Assembly: GCF_001662075.1 (NCBI RefSeq) | Contig: NZ_LYPL01000013.1 | Span: 124,001 to 188,000, forward strand | Direction: 5' to 3' | Length of the DNA stretch: 64,000 bases | Source: Rhizobium bangladeshense | Lineage (GTDB): Bacteria; Pseudomonadota; Alphaproteobacteria; Rhizobiales; Rhizobiaceae | Shown: positions 26,654 to 35,273 of the stretch, in pieces | Layout of the letters: each line of letters opens with the position of its first letter | Numbering within the stretch: the stretch's first letter is position 1 | The notes under the pieces: model-generated | What the model saw: only the letters and a program-made list of their open reading frames with translations | The model's database searches: none | What the model was told of the DNA's origin: nothing | Position numbers and translations under genes: made by a program

Positions 26654-27543
26654 GCGCGTGCCTCGCGGTTCTTTGCGATCGACCGGACATAGAAGATACC
26701 GAAGAGCAGGCAGAAGCCGAACGTGATGACGGCTTGGGTCATCGCGTTCAACGGGTCGTTCATGTCGGCGAAAGTGCGCTGCATGAACGGCCCCATCATC
26801 TCAGGTGATGCGGGGCCGAGCACATAGGGAAGGGTGAAAGCGGAGAAGATGCCGAGCACGGCGAAGGAGGCAGTAACCAGCAGGGAATTGCCCATGCGCG
26901 GCAGGATGATCGAGACGAAGACCCGAAGCGGCCTTGCGCCGACGTCGCGCGCGGCCTCGATGGCGCTGTTCGAGACGGAGGAAAGCCCGGCCGTCAGCAT
27001 CAGCACAGTGAGCGGAAGATTGTCCCAGACGAGGCCGATGACTGGGCCCCAGGGCGTCAGATAGGGCGTGCGCAGCTTGGGCAGGCCGACGGCGTTCAGC
27101 AGCAGGTCGACCGTGCCGTTCGGCCCGATCGTTCTGATCAGCGCATAGGCGAGGATGATCGACGGCACGAACATCGGAAAGATCGCCAGAGCCTGCACAT
27201 AGGCGGCGAGCTGCCCTTGTGAAAACCTGAGGTAAAGCGCGATCGGAAGGCCGATCGCCAGCAGCAGACCACCGCAGACGGCGGTGGTCCAGAGCGTCAG
27301 CCATAGATTGCCGAGGCTATAGCGATCGGTGAAGAAAAAACGACAGGAGGCGAGCGAGACCTCGGTCGCGCCGTCAGGACCCAGAACGAGGATCGTGTCG
27401 ACAACCGCCGAGAAGATCGGGAAGATGATCAGCCATGCGAGCAGGAACACCGGCATGGCAACCAGGAGGAGCCCGATCGAGCTCCCCCTGTTGATGGACC
27501 GGTGACGGCTAAGGGCCGCCGGCGCAGCATCGGCGGCGGACAT
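26650..27543 (-). CDS. ABC transporter permease (PotB/PhnU-type), cluster D
   Basis: A 297-aa permease with a cytosolic N-terminus, six or so hydrophobic helices and the EAA loop IEAARDVGARPLRVFVSIILPRMGNS. ATG at 27543 overlaps the stop codon of the binding-protein gene by one base (TGATG), so the two are translationally coupled. It pairs with the following permease. Confidence 0.92.
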   Translation of the reverse strand: MSAADAAPAALSRHRSINRGSSIGLLLVAMPVFLLAWLIIFPIFSAVVDTILVLGPDGATEVSLASCRFFFTDRYSLGNLWLTLWTTAVCGGLLLAIGLPIALYLRFSQGQLAAYVQALAIFPMFVPSIILAYALIRTIGPNGTVDLLLNAVGLPKLRTPYLTPWGPVIGLVWDNLPLTVLMLTAGLSSVSNSAIEAARDVGARPLRVFVSIILPRMGNSLLVTASFAVLGIFSAFTLPYVLGPASPEMMGPFMQRTFADMNDPLNAMTQAVITFGFCLLFGIFYVRSIAKNREARA

Positions 27544-28688
27544 CAGGTGCGGCTGATGCTCGGCGCGACGTTGCGATACCAGCCGTCATTGATCGCCTTT
27601 TCCCAATCGCCGCTCGGGAAGGTCGGGATGGTCGACGGAATGACGTCGGCATATTTCTTGCGCAGATCGTCGGAGATGTGGTCCCAGGAGACGGCGGGGA
27701 AGCCGCCGATCTGAGTGATGATCGCTTCCTGCACTTCCTTCGTCAGCATGAATGCGGCAAGTTTCAGGGCCGCGTCCTTGTTGGCGCCGTTCGAGAAGAC
27801 CGTGATGCTGGAGAAACCGCCGCAAAGGGCGAGATCGCCGAGCTGCACCAGGCCGGTCGTGTCCGGCAGCACGCCCTGCGCAATCGCCTGCAGCACCTGG
27901 TCCGACCAGACCGGCACCATGGTGACGACGCCCTGGGCGAGCAGCTGGATCGATTGGGTATTGCCGGCGGTATAAGCACCCTTGTCGTAGAGCGAGGGGG
28001 CGAGATCGCTGAGGATCTTCCAGGCCGGCGTCAGCGCCTCGGTGGCGAGGTCTGCGGTGAAATTGTCGACTTTGAACTTCTTCGGATCACGGCCGTTCAC
28101 TTCGTGGATCGCGCGGCGGACGAAGTTGCCGCCCGAGCCGCCCTTGTCGGGCCTGTTGTAGATGAACTGGCCCGGGTTCGCCTTGATCCACGCGGTCAGC
28201 TGCTCCCAGCTCTTCGGCGCATTCTTCGGGTCGAGTCTGGCCGTGTCGTAGGCGAGAAGCACCTGCGAACCGCGATAGGGAAGCGAATAAGGAGTGTCGA
28301 GGGCGAGCGGGTTGATGCGATCGTAGCCTTCGATATTCTCGGCGGAGAATTTGACCCAGAGGCCGGCATCGATGCCGCCGGACGGCAGACGCGGATCGAA
28401 TTGCTCGAAGAGGTCGGCCTGCGGATCGGTCTTCGTCTTCAGCGCCGCGAGCGCGCGGTCGGCGATGGCGCGCAGGCCGTTATTGTCGCCGGCGTCAGTC
28501 ACTTTCAGGGCGACGTCAGGGTACGCCTTTTGAAAGGCGGGGCGGATGATGTTGTTCCAGAGGTCGACGATATTGGCATCCGAGCCGCTGTAGAGGTCGA
28601 TCGTGCCGGCCGCGGCCGATGCGAAACGCGGAAGAGCCAGAAGACCGGCCGCGGCCGAGGATGTGATCAGAAATTCACGTCTATTCAT
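27543..28688 (-). CDS. ABC transporter substrate-binding protein (iron/thiamine/organophosphate class), cluster D
   Basis: A 381-aa periplasmic protein with a twin-arginine signal (NRREFLITSSAAAGLLALPRFASA). The mature start GTIDLYSGSDANIVDLWNNIIRPAFQKAYP resembles the group that includes FbpA-, ThiB-, PhnS- and AfuA-like proteins. It starts the minus-strand operon. The importer class and the neighbouring IMPase-family gene make a phosphorylated ligand (for example a sugar phosphate or phosphonate) worth considering, but the ligand is not readable. Confidence 0.9.
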   Translation of the reverse strand: MNRREFLITSSAAAGLLALPRFASAAAGTIDLYSGSDANIVDLWNNIIRPAFQKAYPDVALKVTDAGDNNGLRAIADRALAALKTKTDPQADLFEQFDPRLPSGGIDAGLWVKFSAENIEGYDRINPLALDTPYSLPYRGSQVLLAYDTARLDPKNAPKSWEQLTAWIKANPGQFIYNRPDKGGSGGNFVRRAIHEVNGRDPKKFKVDNFTADLATEALTPAWKILSDLAPSLYDKGAYTAGNTQSIQLLAQGVVTMVPVWSDQVLQAIAQGVLPDTTGLVQLGDLALCGGFSSITVFSNGANKDAALKLAAFMLTKEVQEAIITQIGGFPAVSWDHISDDLRKKYADVIPSTIPTFPSGDWEKAINDGWYRNVAPSISRT

Positions 28689-28798
28689 AACCCATCTCCA
28701 TCAGGTGTCGAGGCTTTGCCTCCGCGGGATTGTCCAAGGCTTTGCTAACGCCGGCAGGTAACATCGACATGACAGGAGCGGGCATGTTTGTAGAGAAA

Positions 28799-28827
28799 TT
28801 GCACAGCTGTGCTTGTTTCTGTCTTAT
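28799..28827 (+). promoter_or_regulatory. msrA promoter with 12-bp perfect palindrome
   Basis: TTGCAC (28799-28804) and TCTTAT (28822-28827) are 17 bp apart, 50 bp upstream of the msrA start. GCACAGCTGTGC (28801-28812) is a perfect 12-bp palindrome overlapping the -35 element and spacer, a position suited to a repressor or redox regulator. Confidence 0.5.
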
Positions 28828-28877
28828 GGAAATCGGCGGCGCGAGACACTATCTCTGGGCAAACAAGGAGACACCCA

Positions 28878-29387
28878 ATGACCGAAGAACGTGCAGTGCT
28901 CGCCGGCGGCTGCTTCTGGGGCATGCAGGACCTCATCCGCCGCTATAAGGGCGTGATTTCGACCCGTGTCGGCTATACCGGCGGCGACGTGCCGAATGCC
29001 ACCTACCGCAACCACGGAACCCATGCCGAGGCCATCGAAATCATCTTCGACCCCGCCAAGATCAGCTATCGGGACATTCTCGAATTCTTCTTCCAGATCC
29101 ATGACCCCAGCACGCGCAACCGGCAGGGCAACGACGTCGGCACGAGCTATCGTTCGGCGATCTTCTATACCAGCCCCGAGCAGGAGCAGGTCGCCAGGGA
29201 TACGATCGCCGATGTCGACGCATCCGGGCTGTGGCCCGGCAAGGTCGTCACCGAAGTCGTGCCGGCCAGCGATTTCTGGGAGGCCGAGCCCGAGCATCAG
29301 GACTATCTGGAGCGCATCCCGAACGGCTATACCTGCCATTTCGTCCGACCCGGCTGGAAGCTGCCGGCCCGCCAGAAGATCGCCTGA
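28878..29387 (+). CDS. msrA: Peptide-methionine (S)-S-oxide reductase
   Basis: A 169-aa MsrA. The start is ATG at 28878 behind AAGGAGACACCC; the in-frame upstream extension is not coding-like. The catalytic motif GCFWG places the nucleophilic Cys at residue 12. EAIEIIFDP and the YRSAIFYTSPEQ segment are typical of the family. A second cysteine in GYTCHF near the C-terminus is the only candidate for disulfide resolution. The enzyme repairs oxidised methionine in proteins with thioredoxin. It stands alone between two unrelated units and has its own promoter. Confidence 0.96.
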   Translation: MTEERAVLAGGCFWGMQDLIRRYKGVISTRVGYTGGDVPNATYRNHGTHAEAIEIIFDPAKISYRDILEFFFQIHDPSTRNRQGNDVGTSYRSAIFYTSPEQEQVARDTIADVDASGLWPGKVVTEVVPASDFWEAEPEHQDYLERIPNGYTCHFVRPGWKLPARQKIA

Positions 29388-29396
29388 AGCCACGCG

Positions 29397-29416
29397 TGCC
29401 GGCGCCACAGCCGGCA
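29397..29416. terminator. Hairpin between convergent msrA and LysR genes
   Basis: TGCCGGC and GCCGGCA form a 7-bp perfect stem with a 6-nt loop, 10 bp after the msrA stop and 15 bp from the convergent gene end. No T-run is present, so it is a weak bidirectional terminator at best. Confidence 0.4.
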
Positions 29417-29430
29417 TGTGATGCAGGCAA

Positions 29431-30303
29431 TCAGGGTCCCATCGCCGCACGGCTGGTTTCCAGAAGTGCGGCGACAAGATTAGCGCGCGGCGAAGCGCAT
29501 GCCGCGACGATGCCGACTGTCCGTACGGCAGAGGCACGGGGAAGGGGCAGCTTGACGATATCGAGCCCGGCCGGCCACGGCGGCGCCCAATCCGGCACGA
29601 TCGAGATCCCAAGACCGCGATTGACCATCACCGCGATCGCCTCCAGTGCGTCGAGCTCATAACGCTCGACCGGACGGATGCCGATCTCGCGCAGATATTC
29701 GTCGGCGATGTGGCCGCCCCACTGGTTGCGGTCGTAGCGGATGAACGGCATCGTCTTTAGGAGCTCGAGCGGATCCGCGCCCGCGCAGTCTCGCGGCGCG
29801 ATCAGCACCAAAGGTTCCCGGCGTAGCGTGTTGAAGGTCAGCGTCTTCTGCATTGGAAATCGCGGTTCGATGATGAGGGCTGCATCGAGCATGCCGTTCA
29901 GAACCTCGGTATAGAGATCCATCGAAGCGCCCGGTTTGATGAAGATCTCGATCAGCGGATACTCCTCGGCGAGGCGGTGGAGAATGTCGGGAACAATGCC
30001 CGTCAGCGCCGTGTTGATCGCGCCGATCCGCATCTCGCCCGAAATTGTCACGGTGCCGGCCATCGCCTTCAGGTCGCGTGTATCGCGCACCAGATCCCTG
30101 CAGCGTTCGAGAATGGCAAAACCCGCCTCCGTCGGTCGCATGACGCGGCCGGAGCGCACCAGCAGCCGCACCCCAAGCTCGGCCTCCAGGGCGCGGATGC
30201 GCTGGGCAACTGCGGCCGGCGTGAGGTTCAGCCGCTGGGCCGCCTCCGCCAGCGAGTGCCGCTCGGCGACCACGATGAAGGTTTCGAGAAAACGTGTGTC
30301 CAT
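29431..30303 (-). CDS. LysR-family transcriptional regulator
   Basis: A 290-aa LTTR. ATG at 30303 is chosen because MDTRFLETFIVVAERHSLAEAAQRLNLTPAAVAQRIRALE is the exact start of the winged HTH; a TTG nine codons upstream is the alternative. The effector domain runs from about residue 90 (EMRIGAINTALTGIVPDIL) to the end. It is divergent from the SDR/RraA operon, 97 bp away, and probably controls it in response to a catabolic intermediate. A 15-bp inverted repeat lies immediately upstream of the start. Confidence 0.92.
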   Translation of the reverse strand: MDTRFLETFIVVAERHSLAEAAQRLNLTPAAVAQRIRALEAELGVRLLVRSGRVMRPTEAGFAILERCRDLVRDTRDLKAMAGTVTISGEMRIGAINTALTGIVPDILHRLAEEYPLIEIFIKPGASMDLYTEVLNGMLDAALIIEPRFPMQKTLTFNTLRREPLVLIAPRDCAGADPLELLKTMPFIRYDRNQWGGHIADEYLREIGIRPVERYELDALEAIAVMVNRGLGISIVPDWAPPWPAGLDIVKLPLPRASAVRTVGIVAACASPRANLVAALLETSRAAMGP

Positions 30304-30304
30304 C

Positions 30305-30319
30305 GATAGTTTTTCTATC
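30305..30319. promoter_or_regulatory. Inverted repeat next to the LysR gene start
   Basis: GATAG-TTTTT-CTATC is a perfect 5-bp-armed dyad directly upstream of the LysR start codon, in the 97-bp divergent spacer. It may be the autoregulatory site of the LTTR. It does not fit the T-N11-A consensus strictly. Confidence 0.35.
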
Positions 30320-30400
30320 TCTTGAACCAAGCAAAAGCGATATTTTATTTACAGTCCGATGCTCCGAAAGATGGCACGACCATGTGAGGACACGAGCGGA

Positions 30401-31186
30401 ATGGATTTCGGCCTGAAGGACAAAACGGCCCTGGTGCTCGGCGCCGGCGGCGGACTGGGCAGCGCAATTGCCGCCGAGCTTGCGCGCGAAGGCGCCAGAA
30501 TTGCCGCGGCGGATATCGACCTCTCCGCTGCCGAAAAGACCGTGGCCGCGATCACATCGGAAGGCGGCAGGGCTCTGGCGCTACAGTGGGATCTTTCCGA
30601 CCTCGGCTCGATCGAGGCGCATGTCGCTGCGATCGAGCGCCAGTTCGGACCGGTCGACATCCTCGTCAACAATACAGGCGGCCCGCCGCCGACCACCGTC
30701 TCCGGCCAGGCCCCCGCGGTCTGGAGCCAGCATTTCCAGAGCATGGTGCTCTCGGTCATATCAATCACCGATCGCGTGCTGCCTGAGATGCGGGCGCGCA
30801 AATGGGGCCGCATCGTCACCTCGACCTCATCGGGCGTGGTCGCGCCGATCCCCAATCTCGGCATTTCGAACGCGTTGCGCCTGTCGCTGGTGGGCTGGTC
30901 GAAAACGCTGGCGCGCGAGGTCGGGCGCGACGGGATCACCGTCAACATCGTCCTGCCGGGCCGCATTGCCACCGGCCGCATCACCTTCCTCGACGAACAG
31001 AAGGCCAAGCGTGAAAACCGCCCCATCGATGACGTCGTCGCCGAAAGCACCGGCAGCATCCCGCTCGGCCGTTATGGCCGGCCGGAGGAATATGGCAATG
31101 TCGTCACCTTCCTGGCGAGCGAAGCTGCCTCCTATCTCACCGGCTCGGTGATCCGCGTCGATGGCGGCATGATCCAGAGCATCTGA
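30401..31186 (+). CDS. SDR-family protein with atypical catalytic residues
   Basis: A 261-aa short-chain dehydrogenase/reductase fold; ATG at 30401 with GAGGA 13 bases upstream. The cofactor loop GAGGGLG fits GxxxGxG, and NNTGG replaces NNAG. Where the family has YxxxK, this protein reads ISNAL inside PNLGISNALRLSLVGWSKTLA, so both the catalytic Tyr and Lys appear replaced. I recall a 3-oxoacyl-reductase-like SDR subgroup with such a non-canonical tetrad. The C-terminus (YLTGSVIRVDGGM) is standard. It is co-transcribed with an RraA-like gene 30 bp downstream. The reaction is unknown and need not be a classical ketoreduction. Confidence 0.88.
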   Translation: MDFGLKDKTALVLGAGGGLGSAIAAELAREGARIAAADIDLSAAEKTVAAITSEGGRALALQWDLSDLGSIEAHVAAIERQFGPVDILVNNTGGPPPTTVSGQAPAVWSQHFQSMVLSVISITDRVLPEMRARKWGRIVTSTSSGVVAPIPNLGISNALRLSLVGWSKTLAREVGRDGITVNIVLPGRIATGRITFLDEQKAKRENRPIDDVVAESTGSIPLGRYGRPEEYGNVVTFLASEAASYLTGSVIRVDGGMIQSI

Positions 31187-31216
31187 CAGAAACAACCGGA
31201 TTGGACCGAAGAACCG

Positions 31217-31915
31217 ATGGCCCTTACTTCTGAAGCGATAGCAACCCTCAAGACCGTCTCGACGGCGACACTGACGACCGTTCTCCTGAAGAAGGGGCTG
31301 CGGAATGTCTGGATCCGCGGCGCCGTTCCCTTAAAGCCCGGCCAGCCGCGCATCGTCGGCCCCGCCTTCACGCTGCGCTTCGTGCCTGCCCGCGAAGATC
31401 TGGCGACGCCGGCATCCTGGGCTTCGCCGATCTCGACGCGCGCCGCGATCGAGGCGATGCCGGAAGGCTGCGTTGCCGTCGTCGATGCGATGGGCGTGAC
31501 CGATGCCGGCATATTCGGCGATATCCTCTGCGCCCGCATGCAGAAGCGGGGCGTCGCCGCCCTCGTCACCGACGGCGTCGTGCGCGACCTTCCCGGCGTG
31601 CTCGACACCAATCTTCCGGTCTGGTGCCGCGGCGTTTCCGCGCCGCCCTCGGTGGCCGGCCTCACCTTCGTCGCCTGGCAGCAGCCGATCGGCTGCGGCG
31701 GCGTGGCGGTCTTTCCTGACGACATCATCGTCGTCGACCAGGACGGCGCCGTGCTGATCCCGGCCGATCTGCTCGACGCGGTGCTTGCCGAAGCGCCGGA
31801 ACAGGAGCGCATGGAGGCCTGGATCATGACCAGGATCGAGGACGGCGTGCCGCTGCCCGGCCTCTACCCGATGAACGCCGAAACCAAGGCGCTCTACGAG
31901 GCCTCGAAGGAATAA
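31217..31915 (+). CDS. RraA-like / HMG-aldolase-type family protein
   Basis: A 232-aa protein of the RraA-like superfamily (formerly annotated dimethylmenaquinone methyltransferase). Hallmarks are IVGPAFTLRFVP, GCVAVVDAMGVTDAGIFGDILCARMQKRGVAALVTDGVVRDLPG, which carries the GxxxxxxA and DGxxRD motifs, and VFPDDIIVVDQDGAVLIP. Members with the R-D pair are often class II aldolases or oxaloacetate decarboxylases acting on acidic metabolites. Together with the SDR it probably forms a short acid-sugar or keto-acid pathway under the LysR regulator. A good intrinsic terminator follows. Confidence 0.9.
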   Translation: MALTSEAIATLKTVSTATLTTVLLKKGLRNVWIRGAVPLKPGQPRIVGPAFTLRFVPAREDLATPASWASPISTRAAIEAMPEGCVAVVDAMGVTDAGIFGDILCARMQKRGVAALVTDGVVRDLPGVLDTNLPVWCRGVSAPPSVAGLTFVAWQQPIGCGGVAVFPDDIIVVDQDGAVLIPADLLDAVLAEAPEQERMEAWIMTRIEDGVPLPGLYPMNAETKALYEASKE

Positions 31916-31940
31916 GCTCCAGGCCAAGGCGGATTGAAGA

Positions 31941-31968
31941 GGGTCGCGGCTTGCGGCCCTTTTGTTTT
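31941..31968 (+). terminator. Rho-independent terminator of the SDR/RraA operon
   Basis: GGGTCGC and GCGGCCC form a 7-bp stem (one G-U pair) with loop GGCTT, followed by TTTTGTTTT. It is the clearest intrinsic terminator in the window; its T-tract overlaps the stop codon of the convergent cytosine deaminase gene. Confidence 0.85.
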
Positions 31969-33256
31969 AATAGTGAGGTGCGTAATCCAGGCCGCCGTCG
32001 ATCCGTGCCGGGCGCCCGTCCAGGAAAAGCTCGCCGATGCGCGGCGCCGAGCGGGCGATGACCCTGCCGCGGCGGATGACCGCCAGCCGGTTCGGCTTCA
32101 GCCGCAGCGCTTCCAGCGTGTCGCGCGCCTGGAGAATGATGAGGTCGGCGTTGCATCCCTTTTCCAGGCCGTAACCTGAAACCCCCATCGTCTTCGCCGA
32201 ATTGACGGTCAGGGCGTCGAAGGTCCTCTTCTTGTCGTCAATGCCGGCCATTTGGGCGACATGGATTGCCATGTGGCCGACCTCCAGCATGTCGCCGGAC
32301 CCCATCGAATACCACGGATCCATGACGCAATCGTGCCCGAAGGAGACATTCAGTCCGGCATCCATCAGCTCGCGGACGCGGGTCATGCCGCGGCGTTTCG
32401 GATAGGTGTCGTGCCGGGCCTGCAGCATGATGTTGATCAGCGGATTGGGGATCACGTTGATCTCCGCCTCCGCCATCAGCGGGATGAGCTTGGAAACATA
32501 ATAATTGTCCATCGAATGCATCGAGGTCAGATGCGAGCCGGCGACACGCCCCTGCAGGCCGAAGCGGATGGTTTGCGCGGCCAGCGTCTCGATATGGCGC
32601 GAGAGCGGATCATCGGTTTCATCGCAATGCATGTCGACTGGCAGGCCGCGCTCGGCGGCGATGCGGCAGAGCGCCTCCACCGACTCCGTGCCGTCGCCCA
32701 TCGTCCGTTCGAAGTGAGGAATGCCGCCGACGATATCGACGCCCATGTCGAGCGCGCGGTTGAGCGCGTCGATCGCCCCCGGCGAGCGGTAATAGCCGTC
32801 CTGGGGAAAGGCGACCAATTGCAGATCGATATAGGGCGCGACCCTTTCGCGCACCTCTATCATCGCCTCGACGGTCACCAGTCTGGGATCACTGGTATCG
32901 ACATGGCTGCGGATGAAGAGCAGGCCCTGCGTCACCGCCAGATCGCAATAGCGCAGCGCGCGGTCGACCAATTCCTCCTTCGTCACGATCGGGCGTAGTT
33001 CCCCCCAGAGCGCGATGCCCTCCAGCAGCGTACCTGACACGTTCATCCGCGGCAGCCCGAGCGATAGCGTGGCGTCCATATGAAAGTGCGGATCGACGAA
33101 AGGCGGGCTGACCAGCCTGCCGGTTGCGTCGATTTCCTCTGGCGCCTGCGCCTGCAGATTGCGCTCGACGGCAATGATCCTGTCGCCCTCAATGCCGATG
33201 TCGATGCCGGTTCGGCCATCAGGGAGATTTGCGTTTCTGACGATCAGATCAAACAT
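31967..33256 (-). CDS. codA: Cytosine deaminase-like amidohydrolase
   Basis: A 429-aa amidohydrolase closely matching the E. coli CodA pattern. ATG at 33256 has ACGAGG upstream. Metal ligands are HFH at 57-59, HCDETDD, GSHLTSMHSM and GHDCVMDPWYSMGSGDML; the stretch DTYPKRRGMTRVRELMDAGLNV is diagnostic of the CodA branch. It deaminates cytosine (or a related aminopyrimidine, aminotriazine or creatinine-like ring) in the cytosol. It is the last gene of the BMP-type importer operon, 26 bp after a permease gene, so the imported compound is probably a nucleobase or its analogue. Confidence 0.9.
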   Translation of the reverse strand: MFDLIVRNANLPDGRTGIDIGIEGDRIIAVERNLQAQAPEEIDATGRLVSPPFVDPHFHMDATLSLGLPRMNVSGTLLEGIALWGELRPIVTKEELVDRALRYCDLAVTQGLLFIRSHVDTSDPRLVTVEAMIEVRERVAPYIDLQLVAFPQDGYYRSPGAIDALNRALDMGVDIVGGIPHFERTMGDGTESVEALCRIAAERGLPVDMHCDETDDPLSRHIETLAAQTIRFGLQGRVAGSHLTSMHSMDNYYVSKLIPLMAEAEINVIPNPLINIMLQARHDTYPKRRGMTRVRELMDAGLNVSFGHDCVMDPWYSMGSGDMLEVGHMAIHVAQMAGIDDKKRTFDALTVNSAKTMGVSGYGLEKGCNADLIILQARDTLEALRLKPNRLAVIRRGRVIARSAPRIGELFLDGRPARIDGGLDYAPHY

Positions 33257-33282
33257 CGGAACCTCGTTTGGAAAAGGCGGCT

Positions 33283-34227
33283 TCACCGCTCACCGCGACG
33301 ATAGGGCTGCATCAGCGCCTGCGGGACGCGGGCGCGGCGGGCCATGATGGCGAGAGCCGCAATGGAAAGGATATAGGGCGTCATCAGGAAGAGCTGATAG
33401 GGTACAAGTCCGCTTAACGCAGTTTGCAGCCGAAGCTGAAAGGCATCGAAGAAGGCGAAGAGCAGGGCCCCGAACAGCGCGCGGCCCGGCCGCCAGGAGG
33501 CGAACACGACAAGCGCAATGCAGATCCAGCCGCGCCCCTGCACCATGGTCGGGAAGAAGCTATTGAACGCCGACAATGTCAGGAAGGCGCCGCCCATTCC
33601 CATCAGCGCGCTGCCGATGATGACTGCACCATATCGCACCTTCATCGGATTGACGCCCTGGGCTTCCGCCGCATGCGGATTTTCACCGGTCATGCGGATC
33701 GCGAGCCCTACAGGAGTTCGGAAGATGATGTAGGCCATCAGTAGAGCAATCACGATCGCAAGATAGGTCGGCGCCGTCTGCGTAAAGAAGGCCGGACCGA
33801 TGAAAGGCAGCGTCGAGAGATCGGGGATGGCGATCGGCTGGAACGGCACAATGGTGGGGGGCGTATTGGCAAGCGGCACGATCAGCCGGAAGACATAATA
33901 GCTGAAGCTGGAGGCAAAGAGCGTGACGCCGAGACCGGAGACATGCTGGGAGAGCCCGAGCGTCACCGTCAGCGACGCGTGCAGCAGGCCGAAGAAGCCG
34001 CCGGCAACCGCGGCAATCAGCAGGCCGGTCCAGAGATCGGCACCATGGTAGACGGAAAGCCAGCCGATCATCGCGCCAAAGGTCATGATGCCTTCGATGC
34101 CGAGGTTGAGCACGCCGGCTCGTTCGCAGAGCAGGGCTCCGAGCGTGCCGAAAATCAGCGGCGTGGCGATGCGCAGGATTGCCGCCCAGAGCCCGGCGGA
34201 GGCGATGATATCGAACAACTGCGTCAT
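33283..34227 (-). CDS. ABC transporter permease (BMP/nucleoside type, second subunit)
   Basis: A 314-aa polytopic permease of the BPD_transp_2 family (as in NupQ/YufQ and RbsC relatives), with around eight to ten hydrophobic helices and the motif NLGIEGIMTFGAMIGWLSVYH near the N-terminus. The cytosolic loop TGENPHAAEAQGVNPMKVRYGAVIIGSALMG is typical of the subfamily. It overlaps the first permease gene by 4 bp. Confidence 0.92.
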   Translation of the reverse strand: MTQLFDIIASAGLWAAILRIATPLIFGTLGALLCERAGVLNLGIEGIMTFGAMIGWLSVYHGADLWTGLLIAAVAGGFFGLLHASLTVTLGLSQHVSGLGVTLFASSFSYYVFRLIVPLANTPPTIVPFQPIAIPDLSTLPFIGPAFFTQTAPTYLAIVIALLMAYIIFRTPVGLAIRMTGENPHAAEAQGVNPMKVRYGAVIIGSALMGMGGAFLTLSAFNSFFPTMVQGRGWICIALVVFASWRPGRALFGALLFAFFDAFQLRLQTALSGLVPYQLFLMTPYILSIAALAIMARRARVPQALMQPYRRGER

Positions 34228-35273
34228 CGCCTTATCCTGTATTGGGTGAAGAACAATGCGATCAGCATCGTCAGGAGCGACAGCGCCACCGTGACGTCGG
34301 CAATATAGGTCGGGATGCCGAGACCCCGGCTCATGCCGTCGGCGCCGACGAACATCGTGGCCGTGAAAATGGCGGCGAAGACGACGCCGAGCGGATTGAG
34401 GTTGGCAAGCATCGCCACCACGATGCCGGCGTAGCCGAAGCCGGGCGACAGGTCGGTCGTCACGTAACCCTTGACGCCCATCACTTCGATTGCTCCCGCA
34501 AGCCCTGCAAGCCCACCGGAGAGACAGGCAACCTTCACCAGTGTTCTTCCGAGCGGCACACCAGCAAAAACGGCACCGGCGGGATTGAGGCCCGCGGCGC
34601 GCGACTGCATGCCGAACACCGTGCGGGACTGGACGAAGTGGACGAGGACCGCCAGGGCGATCGCGATCGCCAAACCGATATGCAGGCGCGAACGGGCGAT
34701 CAGCTTCGGCAGCATGGCATGATCGCTGACGGATTGCGACTGCGGCCAGCCGAAGGCGAGCGGATCCTTGAGGACGCCATCGATCAGCATCGAGACGAAA
34801 AGCACGGCGATGAAATTCATAAGCAGGCTGGTGACGACCTCATCGACGGAAAAGCGCAGTCTCAGCCACAGCGGGAGCAAAATCAGCACCATGCCGGCGA
34901 TCGCACCAATCAGCAGCAGGAGTGGAATCAGAATGGGTGCCGGAAGAGCGCCGAGCAGTTTCGAGCTTGCCGCCGCAACGGCGATGGCGCCGAGATAGAA
35001 CTGGCCCTCGGCGCCAATATTCCACAGCCGCGCGCGGAAGGCGACGGCAGCGGCAAGTCCGGTCAGCATCAGCGGCGTTGCCCGTGTCAGCGTTTCGGTC
35101 GCCGAAAGCCGCGAGCCGAAGGCGCCGGTGAGGATGCGCCAATAGGCATCGAGAACAGGCGCGCCGGCGATCGAGATCAGGATGCCCGCCAGCGCAAGCG
35201 CCGCGATGACGGCGATAACGGGCGTGACGATCAGCAGGTAAAGCGGGCGGTGTTCGCGGCGCTCAAATCGCAT
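34224..35273 (-). CDS. ABC transporter permease (BMP/nucleoside type, first subunit)
   Basis: A 349-aa permease (NupP/YufP-like), with a basic cytosolic N-terminus, about nine TM helices and the loop VFGMQSRAAGLNPAGAVFAGVPLGRTLVKVACLSGGLAGLAG. It starts inside the end of the ATPase gene (11-bp overlap), implying translational coupling. It forms the transmembrane heterodimer with the next gene. Confidence 0.92.
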   Translation of the reverse strand: MRFERREHRPLYLLIVTPVIAVIAALALAGILISIAGAPVLDAYWRILTGAFGSRLSATETLTRATPLMLTGLAAAVAFRARLWNIGAEGQFYLGAIAVAAASSKLLGALPAPILIPLLLLIGAIAGMVLILLPLWLRLRFSVDEVVTSLLMNFIAVLFVSMLIDGVLKDPLAFGWPQSQSVSDHAMLPKLIARSRLHIGLAIAIALAVLVHFVQSRTVFGMQSRAAGLNPAGAVFAGVPLGRTLVKVACLSGGLAGLAGAIEVMGVKGYVTTDLSPGFGYAGIVVAMLANLNPLGVVFAAIFTATMFVGADGMSRGLGIPTYIADVTVALSLLTMLIALFFTQYRIRR

